Program-made: the position numbers and the translations under genes
Notes under the pieces: generated by a model
The model's database searches: none
What the model was told of the DNA's origin: nothing
What the model saw: only the letters and a program-made list of their open reading frames with translations
From: CAYOEZ01 sp964402955
GTDB lineage: Bacteria; Chloroflexota; DTOL01; DAOUCN01
Assembly (NCBI GenBank): GCA_964402955.1
Contig: CAYOEZ010000031.1
Coordinates: 1 to 29,092, forward strand
Direction: 5' to 3'
Length of the DNA stretch: 29,092 nt
Part shown: piece by piece, positions 9,646 to 16,793 of the stretch
How the letters are laid out: each line of letters starts with the position of its first letter
Numbering within the stretch: the first letter of the stretch is position 1

Positions 9646-9847
9646 GGGCTGGAGCATTTCAAGATAACGTTATGTGAACCACGGAACACACGGAACACAC
9701 GGAACACACAGAAAAAAGCTGTGGCTGAGCGCATTAGGGTCTAGTCTGCGCCGAATTGCCCCGGCGAGCCCGCCCAGGGCCTTTCCGTGTGTTCTGTGTG
9801 TTCCGTGGTCGTCAGGCTGCGACTATCTTGAAATGTCTGGGCTGGAG
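9646..9847. repeat. Palindromic MITE-like element with 9-bp direct repeats
   Basis: GGGCTGGAG occurs at 9646-9654 and again at 9839-9847. Just inside are inverted ends CATTTCAAGATA (9655-9666) and its complement (9824-9835). Inside those, an ACCACGGAACACAC-type array near 9675-9710 is mirrored near 9783-9809 (26 bp, one mismatch). The layout resembles a small non-autonomous element with target duplications, although three bases separate the right inverted end from its direct repeat. It encodes nothing. Confidence 0.55.
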
Positions 9848-9991
9848 GCAGCACTTCCAAATATGGCGGAACGCCCGTCATTGCGAGCGTTCTTTGCGAA
9901 GCAATCCCCCTGCGCAACGCTGAGATTGCTTCGTAAACAGCACTCGCAATGACGAGCCAACGGTCTGCTCGTTCATATTTGGAAGTGCTGC
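9848..9991. repeat. Nested palindromic element abutting the previous one
   Basis: The outer arms 9848-9865 and 9974-9991 are perfectly complementary over 18 bp. Inside, CGTCATTGCGAG (9876-9887) pairs with 9943-9954, and CGAAGCAATC (9897-9906) pairs with 9924-9933. The inner part resembles the widely dispersed 'GTCATTGCGAG...GAAGCAATC' palindromes known from many bacterial genomes. It seems to be one repeat nested in another. Confidence 0.65.
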
Positions 9992-10013
9992 GAGTTAGCA
10001 TGTGTTACACAGA

Positions 10014-10071
10014 CTTCCGAAGTCGGCCCCTGTCCCCCCAACGTTGGGGATGGGGGGCTTCGGACGTCTCT
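10014..10071. repeat. C/G-rich palindrome before the phosphodiesterase gene
   Basis: CCCCAACGTTGGGG (10036-10049) is a perfect 14-bp palindrome, flanked by further C-rich and G-rich arms and by an outer TCCGAAG/CTTCGGA pair. It lies just upstream of the gene starting at 10104. It could be a dispersed palindrome or a local RNA structure. Confidence 0.5.
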
Positions 10072-10103
10072 TTCTCACGTCCCGCCGCATCCCGGGAGGA
10101 CCG

Positions 10104-10961
10104 ATGAAACAAGTTTTGTGGCCTGTTGTTTTGATCGCTGCGCTTATTGTGACAGCGTGCGGGGCGACCCCCACGACCACACCAGCTCCCAAGGGAGGTA
10201 GCACCATGGTTCGCACAATGATCGTCGCCCACCGGGGCGGTTCACTGCTGGCCCCCGAAAACACACTGGCATCCTTTGAGCGCGGCATCGCCGAGAAAGC
10301 CGACGCCGTCGAGATGGACGTGCACCTGAGTAAGGATGGCGAGATCGTCGTCATCCACGACCCTGAGCTGAGCCGCACCACGGATGGAGGCGGCCTCGTC
10401 GGCGACTTGCCCCTGGCCGAGATACAGAAGTACAACGCCGCCGCCAAGTTCGGCGGTGGGCCCGTCAGCCCACAGAACGTATCGACGTTTCAGGACGTCG
10501 TGAGCGCCATCAGCGGCCGCGTCGGTCTGCAAGTGGAGATTAAGGTCAGGCCCGATGGCTCGCGCTATGCCGGCATCGAGCAGAAGGTCGCTGACGTTCT
10601 ACGCAAGGCCAACATGATCGAGAAGACCGTCATCCTGTCATTCGACTGGCCGACACTGAAGGATATCAAGGCCATCGAGCCAAAACTCAAGACCTGCGCT
10701 CTCGCCAGCTCGGCCTACTTCAAGTCCGTCAGCGATCCGGTGAAGGTGGCGCAGCAGGTGAAGGCGATTGGCGCCGACGTCATGGGCGTCGACAAGAACT
10801 ACTTCAGCGAAGCCCTGCTCGCAGAGCTGCGCAAGCAGGGCATCGGCGGCGGAGCGTGGACCGTCAACGACCCGGCCGAGATGAAGCGCTTCAGCGCCTG
10901 GAACCCCGACTTTCTGACCAGCGATCGCCCCGATTTGCTGAGAGAAGCATTGGGACGATAA
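10104..10961 (+). CDS. Glycerophosphodiester phosphodiesterase, lipoprotein
   Basis: This 285-residue enzyme of the GDPD family hydrolyses glycerophosphodiesters to glycerol-3-phosphate and an alcohol. The N-terminus MKQVLWPVVLIAALIVTAC is a lipoprotein signal with the acylated Cys at 19, followed by a short Thr/Pro linker, so it probably acts outside the membrane. Catalytic motifs are AHRGG, then APENT, EMDVHLSKDG (Glu-x-Asp metal ligands) and the His of VIHDPELSRTTDG. The end WTVNDPAEM...FLTSDRPDLL is typical. I chose the ATG at 10104 because GGGAGGA precedes it and the signal peptide starts there. It stands alone between repeat regions. Confidence 0.93.
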   Translation: MKQVLWPVVLIAALIVTACGATPTTTPAPKGGSTMVRTMIVAHRGGSLLAPENTLASFERGIAEKADAVEMDVHLSKDGEIVVIHDPELSRTTDGGGLVGDLPLAEIQKYNAAAKFGGGPVSPQNVSTFQDVVSAISGRVGLQVEIKVRPDGSRYAGIEQKVADVLRKANMIEKTVILSFDWPTLKDIKAIEPKLKTCALASSAYFKSVSDPVKVAQQVKAIGADVMGVDKNYFSEALLAELRKQGIGGGAWTVNDPAEMKRFSAWNPDFLTSDRPDLLREALGR

Positions 10962-10964
10962 GGG

Positions 10965-11116
10965 GTAGGAGCACGATGGGCGCGAAACGGACGAAGAACG
11001 TAGGAGCACGAAGAACGCGAAATGAACGAAAAACACGAAACACGAAAGGCGTAGGGGCGCAAACGGGCGAAGGACACGAAAGGAAAACGGAAACACCTGG
11101 GACACGAAAGTAGGCA
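10965..11116. repeat. 35-bp tandem repeats, left flank of the GxxExxY gene
   Basis: Two in-phase 35-bp units (10965-10999 and 11000-11034) share GTAGGAGCACGA and ACGAA-rich ends. They are followed by degenerate ACGAAA/GGCG units to about 11116. A related copy lies at 11590-11633 on the other side of the gene at 11165-11575, so the gene sits between direct repeats. Confidence 0.65.
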
Positions 11117-11164
11117 ACGGAGTGAAAAGACCGTTGCAGATCAGTGGGAGCAAGGAGGGTATCC

Positions 11165-11575
11165 ATGTCTAGCGAACACTCACGCAAGGGATACAGCTTC
11201 GAGCAGCTTTCGTATGAGGTCATAGGCGCCTGCATCGATGTGCAGCGGCAGATGGGCGTGCACTGCATGGAGGTGGATTACCAGCGGGCGCTGGAGATCG
11301 CTCTTAGCAAGCGTGGACTCGAGTACCGGCGCGAAGTGGACGTGCCGATCGCCTATGACGGCACAGTCGTGACGACTCGCCGCGTGGACTTCGTCATTGC
11401 CGGGCAGGATGGCCAACTGATCATGGAAACGAAAGCGCGTAGCCACATCTTGCCTGAAGACCGCGAGCAGTGCCTGCTCTACCTGCGCCAGGGCAACTAT
11501 CGCCTCTGCCTGCTGGTCAATTTCGGGCAGAAGCCGCTGGGTATCGAGCGTTTTGTGCACACACCGGAAACGTAG
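11165..11575 (+). CDS. GxxExxY family protein
   Basis: This 136-residue protein has the layout of the GxxExxY family: LSYEVIGACIDVQRQMGVHC then MEVDYQRALEIAL (the family's G-x-x-E-x-x-Y region, here H-C-M-E-V-D-Y), a central RRVDFVIAGQ, METKA, and the C-terminal LLVNFG. The (V)D-x9-E-x-K arrangement resembles a PDDEXK nuclease core; the biochemical role of the family is not settled. AAGGAGGG lies 6 nt before the ATG at 11165, which favours it over an upstream GTG. The stop codon falls inside the right-hand repeat. Such genes are often found in repeat-rich intergenic patches. Confidence 0.75.
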   Translation: MSSEHSRKGYSFEQLSYEVIGACIDVQRQMGVHCMEVDYQRALEIALSKRGLEYRREVDVPIAYDGTVVTTRRVDFVIAGQDGQLIMETKARSHILPEDREQCLLYLRQGNYRLCLLVNFGQKPLGIERFVHTPET

Positions 11576-11693
11576 GAGCATGAGAGGTGCAGGAGCACAA
11601 AGAACGCGAAATCGGTGAAAAGCACGAAAGGCGCACAACGCGGCCCTCCAGATTTCGTGCCTTTCGCATCTTTCGCGCCCTTCGCGCTCCTGC
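11571..11693. repeat. Right flank repeat and inverted array of the GxxExxY gene
   Basis: GTAGGAGCA overlaps the gene's stop codon. A copy of the left-flank unit follows at 11590-11633, and then a roughly complementary array (CGTGCCTTTCGC...) ends in GCTCCTGC at 11686-11693, which pairs with 11589-11596. The right flank therefore forms an imperfect hairpin of about 100 nt. Confidence 0.6.
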
Positions 11694-11946
11694 CGTCCAC
11701 GAATGCGCTCGAATACGCGAATGAAGCGCGCTCGATGCGCAGAGGCGTTGATGGCTGGCGGCAGGCTACGACGTTGGGAGAGGCACGGTCAGGGGCGGAG
11801 GGCGCTCGCAATCGCTGATGCTAGAGGCGCGGCGGGGGGGGGGCAAGAGCCGCGCAGGCATGCGGTGGATCGGTGGTCGCACGATTGCCGGTGACGGGTA
11901 GCCCATAGGGTACGTGTCCTTTAGCCGATCAACCGGATTTGCAGCG
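11694..11946. other. Intergenic stretch with no recognised feature
   Basis: I see no gene, RNA or promoter here. It contains a run of ten or more G near 11833-11842, a possible assembly weak point. It lies between the repeat region and the 3' end of the toxin gene. Confidence 0.5.
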
Positions 11947-12396
11947 CTAGCGTTTCTCTGTCAACTGATCGAGTACAAGAATGGTGAGTCCTGGTACAGC
12001 GGGCAGGTGGGAATCGTTGGTTACAATGAATGACGCTCCTCCACACAGAGCGCTTGCCATCTGGATAGCGTCGGCAGTCTTAACCTTGTAAAGGGATCGC
12101 AATCGTGCGGCTTCTTCCGCAATTTCCTGAGATAGTGGAACAGTCGTTAGCCCTTCCGTATTGAACAGAAGTGCACGATAGTGGTTGGCAAGGGCCGTGT
12201 CACCACGGCGAAGCGGCTGAACCAGAACCTCAAGCATTGTCACCATAGATGTGACCGCGGTGAACTCTTTCCTGTCCAGAGCATCAAACAAGGTATCAAC
12301 CACATCTATATAGGTAGGATTCACTTCAATGTAGTAAATCAGTGGCGCCGTGTCCAGACCTACGACTTTCCCTCTGAGTTCTCCAATCCACCCCAC
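11947..12396 (-). CDS. PIN-domain toxin (VapC-like)
   Basis: This is a 149-residue PIN-domain protein, probably a ribonuclease toxin. The acidic metal-binding residues are visible: Asp15 in GLDTAPLIYY, Glu56 in TMLEVL, Asp109 in KTADAIQMA and Asp128 in VTNDSHL. It starts at GTG (12396) with GGGAG about 9 nt upstream and overlaps the antitoxin gene by 37 nt, so the two are probably translated together. The target RNA is unknown. Confidence 0.87.
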   Translation of the reverse strand: MGWIGELRGKVVGLDTAPLIYYIEVNPTYIDVVDTLFDALDRKEFTAVTSMVTMLEVLVQPLRRGDTALANHYRALLFNTEGLTTVPLSQEIAEEAARLRSLYKVKTADAIQMASALCGGASFIVTNDSHLPAVPGLTILVLDQLTEKR

Positions 12397-12605
12397 TCAG
12401 CACGCTCCCGATTAACATATTCCTGAGCATCCACACCTTGCCAGATCTCTTTACCTAGCCCACGGAATTCGCGGATGCTATGCTTCTTGCCGGCCGGCAT
12501 TTGGCGACGAACGTGAGCCGCCAATTCCTCAACCATGCGCAGTTGCTCATCCGTCGACAGACGCTCTGCCTGCCCCAGGACGTGTTGGTACTCAACCATT
12601 GACAT
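12360..12605 (-). CDS. Antitoxin partner of the PIN toxin
   Basis: This 81-residue acidic/basic mixed protein lies directly upstream of the PIN toxin. Its N-terminal helix segment reads LSTDEQLRMVEELAAHVRRQ. The C-terminal half (HSIREFRGLGKEIWQGVDAQ then EYVNRERAEW) matches the pattern of small antitoxins commonly paired with PIN toxins, where this tail wraps the toxin. GAGGTGG precedes the ATG. No ribbon-helix-helix or AbrB pattern is obvious, so autoregulation is uncertain. Confidence 0.75.
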   Translation of the reverse strand: MSMVEYQHVLGQAERLSTDEQLRMVEELAAHVRRQMPAGKKHSIREFRGLGKEIWQGVDAQEYVNRERAEWGGLENSEGKS

Positions 12606-12721
12606 GTGCCCACCTCTGCTTTCCCTCAGATCATCCTGATATCCATTTTACCACATGATCCTCGTGTCGTCAAAGAAAAACCCATCCCTCACTCCTGCTT
12701 CTCAATTCCTGCCATCATCCC

Positions 12722-12750
12722 TTGACAACGCCAAAGCGCGGTGCTATAAT
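12722..12750 (+). promoter_or_regulatory. Near-consensus promoter of the suf operon
   Basis: TTGACA (12722-12727), a 17-nt spacer and TATAAT (12745-12750) are perfect consensus hexamers, with TGC before the -10. Transcription would start near 12757, about 55 nt before sufC. Such a strong promoter next to an AT-rich operator-like sequence suggests control by repression. Confidence 0.85.
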
Positions 12751-12760
12751 GCGAACGAAA

Positions 12761-12792
12761 TATGATTTCTATGACAATAATCATAATAACTA
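12761..12792 (+). promoter_or_regulatory. Putative operator between suf promoter and sufC
   Basis: ACAATAAT (12774-12781) and AATAACTA (12785-12792) are separated by CAT. Both octamers (one reversed) recur at 24728-24749 beside the regulator gene. TATGATT (12761-12767) is also mirrored at 12779-12785. The site lies just past the transcription start, where a bound repressor would block transcription. The low-complexity AT-rich composition is the main caution. Confidence 0.4.
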
Positions 12793-12813
12793 ACACAAGG
12801 AGTTAGTCGTCAA

Positions 12814-13596
12814 ATGGATGGTGATCTGGTTATCACTGACCTCCATGTCGCGGTGGAAGGCAAAGAGATACTGAAGGGCGTCAACCTGACCATTCGCAAG
12901 GGTGAGGTTCACGCCATTATGGGACCCAACGGCTCAGGCAAAAGCACTCTGGCCTATGCACTGATGGGGCATCCTAAATACAAGGTGACGAGCGGCGAGA
13001 TTCTCTTCCGTGGGCAGAGTATCCTCTCTTTGCAGCCCGAAGAGCGCGCCCGCATGGGCCTCTTCCTTGCCTTCCAGTATCCCACGGCTGTCCCCGGCGT
13101 GAGCCTGGGCAACTTCCTGCGCGTGGCGACAAACGCCGTGCGCGCCGGTCGCAACGGTGACGGCGGCAAGAAGCCACTCTCTGTGTCTGAGTTCCAGAAG
13201 CTACTGCGCCAGAAAATGGATGTGCTCAAGATGGACCGCGCCTTTGCCAGCCGCTACGTCAACGACGGCTTCTCGGGCGGCGAAAAGAAACGGGCCGAAA
13301 TACTACAGATGGCTCTCCTTGAGCCGCAGATCGCCATCCTCGATGAGACTGATTCGGGACTCGACATCGATGCGTTACGCATCGTCTCTGAGGGTGTCAA
13401 CACGTTGTCTGGCCCGAATGTCGGCATTCTCGTCATCACTCATTACCAACGCATCCTGAACTACATCAAGCCAGACTTCGTGCACGTTCTGGCCGCTGGA
13501 CGCATGATCCGGCAGGGCGGACCGGAGCTGGCCCTTCAGCTTGAAGAAAAAGGCTACGACTGGCTGCTCAAAGAAGCCGGTTTGATCAAGGCATAA
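12814..13596 (+). CDS. sufC: Fe-S assembly ATPase SufC
   Basis: This 260-residue ABC-type ATPase drives the SufBCD scaffold that builds Fe-S clusters in the cytoplasm. It has Walker A GPNGSGKST (about 37-45), the SufC-type Q-loop region FLAFQYPTAVPGVS, signature FSGGEKKR, Walker B IAILDETDSGLDIDAL and the H-loop in VITHYQR. AAGGAG lies about 11 nt before the ATG. It is the first gene after the strong promoter, with sufB 205 nt downstream across a palindromic spacer. Confidence 0.97.
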   Translation: MDGDLVITDLHVAVEGKEILKGVNLTIRKGEVHAIMGPNGSGKSTLAYALMGHPKYKVTSGEILFRGQSILSLQPEERARMGLFLAFQYPTAVPGVSLGNFLRVATNAVRAGRNGDGGKKPLSVSEFQKLLRQKMDVLKMDRAFASRYVNDGFSGGEKKRAEILQMALLEPQIAILDETDSGLDIDALRIVSEGVNTLSGPNVGILVITHYQRILNYIKPDFVHVLAAGRMIRQGGPELALQLEEKGYDWLLKEAGLIKA

Positions 13597-13614
13597 ATAG
13601 TCCTGCCGGGCAGA

Positions 13615-13707
13615 CCGTAGGTCACGCAGAGCCTGCCCCGCTCCACCGGCCATCGGGCGTCCCGGCGTGACGTGATTTGCCGTCAGGCAAGGATGCCTGA
13701 CCTACGG
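13615..13707. repeat. Inverted repeat between sufC and sufB
   Basis: CCGTAGGTCA (13615-13624) pairs perfectly with 13698-13707. Inside are GTCACGC/GCGTGAC arms and a hairpin GTCAGGCA-loop-TGCCTGAC (13682-13701). The transcript would fold strongly between the two cistrons. It may tune relative expression or be a dispersed palindrome. Confidence 0.65.
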
Positions 13708-13801
13708 ACAGATGCACCGTAGGGGAAGCACGGGAGCAGGGGATGAATATGCTCAGCGACCTTAGCGTACTCGTTGGTGATATTTGGAAATGGAGAATCC
13801 C

Positions 13802-15202
13802 ATGGCAGTCGATCGCTTGGAGAGTCTGGATACATACAAGTACGGTTTTCATGATGTCGAGAAGCCTGTCTTCAAGGCGCGCCGGGGACTGACCCCGGAG
13901 GGCGTCGAAGAAATATCGTGGCACAAGAGCGAGCCAGAATGGATGCTCCAATATCGGCTGCGCTCATACGAAGTTTACCGCAAGAAGGTCCTGCCCACCT
14001 GGGGCGGCGACCTGGCCTCCCTCGACTATGAGAATATCTACTACTACCTCAAGCCGGCAGAGAAGCAGGGCCGCACCTGGGACGATGTTCCTGTCGACAT
14101 CAAGAACACCTTCGAAAAGCTGGGCATACCTGAAGCCGAGCGCAAGTTCCTGGGCGGCGTGGGAGCGCAGTATGAATCCGAGGTCGTCTACCATTCACTC
14201 AAGAAGGAGTGGGAAGACAAGGGCGTCGTCTTCCTCGACACCGATAGCGCTCTCAAACAGTATCCTGATTTGTTCCGCGAATACTTCGGTACGGTCGTGC
14301 CGCCGCAAGATAACAAGTTCGCCGCGCTCAATAGCGCCGTCTGGAGCGGGGGCAGTTTCATCTACATACCCAAAGGCGTGTCGGTGAACATCCCGTTGCA
14401 GGCCTATTTCCGCATCAATGCCCAGAATATGGGCCAGTTCGAGCGGACACTGATCATCGCCGACGAGGGATCATACGTTCACTACGTCGAAGGCTGCACG
14501 GCGCCGATCTGGTCCAGCGATTCGCTGCACTCGGCCGTGGTTGAGATCATCGTCAAGCGCGGCGCGCGCGTGCGCTATTCGACCATTCAGAACTGGTCGA
14601 AGAATGTGTACAACCTGGTCACCAAGCGCACCATGGCCTACGAAGACGCCACCATGGAATGGGTCGATGGCAACCTCGGCTCGAAGCTCACCATGAAGTA
14701 TCCCTCCGTCTACCTGATGGGCAAGGGCGCGCACGCCGAGATTCTCTCGATCGCCTTTGCCGGCAGCGGCCAGCATCAGGACGCCGGCGGTAAGGCCGTT
14801 CACGTCGCGCCCTACACCACCTCGACAATCACATCCAAGTCGATTAGCAAGGGCACAGGCCGGACCACCTATCGCGGTCTGCTTAAGGTCGAGAAAGGCG
14901 CAGTTGGCGCCAAGTCGACCGTGCGCTGCGATGCGCTGCTGTTGGATCAGACATCGCGCTCCGATACCTATCCCGTCATCGAGATCGATGAGGACAATGT
15001 CACCATCGGCCACGAGGCCACGGTGAGCAAGGTGAGCGACGAACAGATCTTCTACTTGCGCAGCCGCGGCATCCCTGAAGCCGAAGCGACCAGCATGATC
15101 GTCAGCGGCTTCATCGAGCCGATCGTCAAAGAGCTGCCGCTGGAATACGCGGTCGAGATGAACCGCCTGATCAAGATGGAAATGGCCGGGTCTGTCGGGT
15201 AG
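13802..15202 (+). CDS. sufB: Fe-S scaffold protein SufB
   Basis: SufB, 466 residues from the ATG at 13802, is the main scaffold subunit that receives sulfur and holds the nascent cluster. Family marks are TYKYGFHDVEKPVFKARRGL near the start, WSGGSFIYIPKGV, the beta-helix region with YVHYVEGCTAP, and the C-terminal RSRGIPEAEATSMIVSGFIEP. GGAG lies 6 nt before this ATG. Upstream in-frame starts (TTG 13784, ATG 13790) are possible but have weaker sites. Its closest partner in sequence is sufD, 29 nt downstream. Confidence 0.97.
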   Translation: MAVDRLESLDTYKYGFHDVEKPVFKARRGLTPEGVEEISWHKSEPEWMLQYRLRSYEVYRKKVLPTWGGDLASLDYENIYYYLKPAEKQGRTWDDVPVDIKNTFEKLGIPEAERKFLGGVGAQYESEVVYHSLKKEWEDKGVVFLDTDSALKQYPDLFREYFGTVVPPQDNKFAALNSAVWSGGSFIYIPKGVSVNIPLQAYFRINAQNMGQFERTLIIADEGSYVHYVEGCTAPIWSSDSLHSAVVEIIVKRGARVRYSTIQNWSKNVYNLVTKRTMAYEDATMEWVDGNLGSKLTMKYPSVYLMGKGAHAEILSIAFAGSGQHQDAGGKAVHVAPYTTSTITSKSISKGTGRTTYRGLLKVEKGAVGAKSTVRCDALLLDQTSRSDTYPVIEIDEDNVTIGHEATVSKVSDEQIFYLRSRGIPEAEATSMIVSGFIEPIVKELPLEYAVEMNRLIKMEMAGSVG

Positions 15203-15231
15203 GAACGGATTTCCTAGTGTGGAGGAATAGC

Positions 15232-16557
15232 GTGCACGACGCACTGACGATAGCAACGACAACAGGCTTCAGCAAAGAGACGCTTGAGGCGCTCTCTGCC
15301 AGCAAGCGCGAGCCGGCCTGGATGCTGGAGAAGCGTATCCTTGCCTGGCGCATTTTCGGCGAGACCCCCATGCCGTTCTGGAGGCGCACCGATCTCAGCG
15401 GCCTGAAGCTCGATTCTCTTGTACCCTATCACCCACCGGCACAGCGGGATGAGCCGTTTAGCGGCCTGCCTGCCGACATGCGCCTGGCCGCGGACGAGCG
15501 CTGGCGCGCCGGCGTCGTCTTGCAGCGTGATTCTGCGGCTGTGCATAGCTCACTGTCCGCCGATCTGGCGGCCAAGGGCGTTATCTTGGCCGATCTTGAC
15601 ACAGCGGTGCAAAAGTATCCGGACCTTGTGCAGAAGTACATGATGACGACAGCCGTCGCTCCTGGCGAGAACAAGTTTACGGCGCTGCACGCCGCCTTCT
15701 GGAGCGGGGGAACGTTCCTCTATGTGCCCAGGAATGTGCAGATTGCCCTGCCTATCGTCTACTTGAACTGGATGGATAGCGCCGGGCTGGCCTACTTCTC
15801 ACACACGCTCGTTGTCGCCGAGGAAGGCAGCCACGTCAACATCCTCGACGAGTATGCATCGCCGGCAGAAGAGACACGCCAGTCGTTTCACAGTGGGCTG
15901 GTTGAGATCTTCGTAGGCGAGCGGAGCGAAGTTACCTACGCCAAAGTGCAGAACTGGGGGCCAGGCGTCATTTCGATCTCCCAGCAACGGGCGGCTCTGC
16001 GCCGCGATTCTACGATGCGTTGGGTCGCCGCGCACATCGGCAGCAAGGTCTTGCGCTCACGCGTGCACACAACGCTGGATGAGCCTGGAGCCACTCTGTA
16101 TATGGTCGGCGTCTATCTCGCCAACGGACGCCAGCAGATGGACCTGGACTCGTTGATCGACCACGTTGCGCCCAACACCAAGGCAGACGTGCTCTATCGG
16201 GGCATCATTCGCGACCGGGCGCACACCACCTTCGAGGGCCTGATCAAAGTTGAGCCCGACGCTCAATTGACCGATTCTTACCTTGCCAATCACAACTTGC
16301 TGCTTTCGCCAAAGGCACGCGCCGACTCGCTGCCGACACTCGAAATCGAGGCCAATGACGTGCGCTGCACACATGGCGCAACCGTGGGCCAGTTGGATGA
16401 GGAGCAGCTCTTCTACATGCGCTGCCGGGGCATTTCACGGCCAGATGCTGAACGACTGATTGTGGCCGGCTTTGTCCAGCCCATTCTCGACCGCATACCC
16501 GAGGGTGGTTTGCGTGCCCGTGTCACCGCGGCGGTTCATGCCAGGCTCGGCGTTTAG
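15232..16557 (+). CDS. sufD: Fe-S assembly protein SufD
   Basis: This 441-residue SufB paralogue forms the SufBC2D complex and helps bring in iron. Shared features are WSGGTFLYVPRNVQIALPI, the beta-helix core with GSHVNILDEYASP, RGIIRDRAHTTFEGLIKV, and the end MRCRGISRPDAERLIVAGFV. I chose the GTG at 15232 because GGAGG sits 6 nt upstream; another GTG 15 nt earlier lacks this. A 22-bp inverted repeat and a possible new promoter separate it from sufS. Confidence 0.95.
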   Translation: MHDALTIATTTGFSKETLEALSASKREPAWMLEKRILAWRIFGETPMPFWRRTDLSGLKLDSLVPYHPPAQRDEPFSGLPADMRLAADERWRAGVVLQRDSAAVHSSLSADLAAKGVILADLDTAVQKYPDLVQKYMMTTAVAPGENKFTALHAAFWSGGTFLYVPRNVQIALPIVYLNWMDSAGLAYFSHTLVVAEEGSHVNILDEYASPAEETRQSFHSGLVEIFVGERSEVTYAKVQNWGPGVISISQQRAALRRDSTMRWVAAHIGSKVLRSRVHTTLDEPGATLYMVGVYLANGRQQMDLDSLIDHVAPNTKADVLYRGIIRDRAHTTFEGLIKVEPDAQLTDSYLANHNLLLSPKARADSLPTLEIEANDVRCTHGATVGQLDEEQLFYMRCRGISRPDAERLIVAGFVQPILDRIPEGGLRARVTAAVHARLGV

Positions 16558-16576
16558 GGAAGGTACGCGCAGGTAG

Positions 16577-16675
16577 CGGGACGCGGATTGCCGCGGAAGA
16601 AGCCGCGGATCGCCGCAGATAGGGCAGAATGATCAGCGACGATCTGTGACGGTTTCCGCGGCAATCCGCGTCCCG
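16577..16675. repeat. Perfect 22-bp inverted repeat between sufD and sufS
   Basis: The arms 16577-16598 and 16654-16675 (starting CGGGACGCGGATTGCCGCGG) are perfectly complementary over 22 bp around a 55-nt, partly complementary interior. In RNA it would form a long hairpin after sufD. It could attenuate readthrough into sufS or stabilise the sufCBD message. It may also be a dispersed element. Confidence 0.8.
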
Positions 16676-16720
16676 TCAGATCTCCGCTGCAACCGGAAAC
16701 GGCGACGCGCTCAACTGAAA

Positions 16721-16749
16721 TTGCACAGGGCGGGTTCATGGTGCATAAT
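16721..16749 (+). promoter_or_regulatory. Possible internal promoter before sufS
   Basis: TTGCAC (16721-16726) and CATAAT (16744-16749) are 17 nt apart, about 45 nt before the sufS start and directly after the long inverted repeat. It is weaker than the promoter before sufC. It could give sufS and the genes after it an independent start. Confidence 0.45.
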
Positions 16750-16793
16750 TGCCTGCAATTTGTGCGCAGGTCAATGCTAGAAGGGGATATCAA

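Noticed and set aside
9674..9810. CRISPR-like array of ACGGAACACAC repeats
   Set aside because: The units are very short, have no spacers and are mirrored as an inverted copy; no cas genes are present.
10965..11116. CRISPR array
   Set aside because: The two 35-bp units are directly adjacent with no spacers, and the rest is degenerate.
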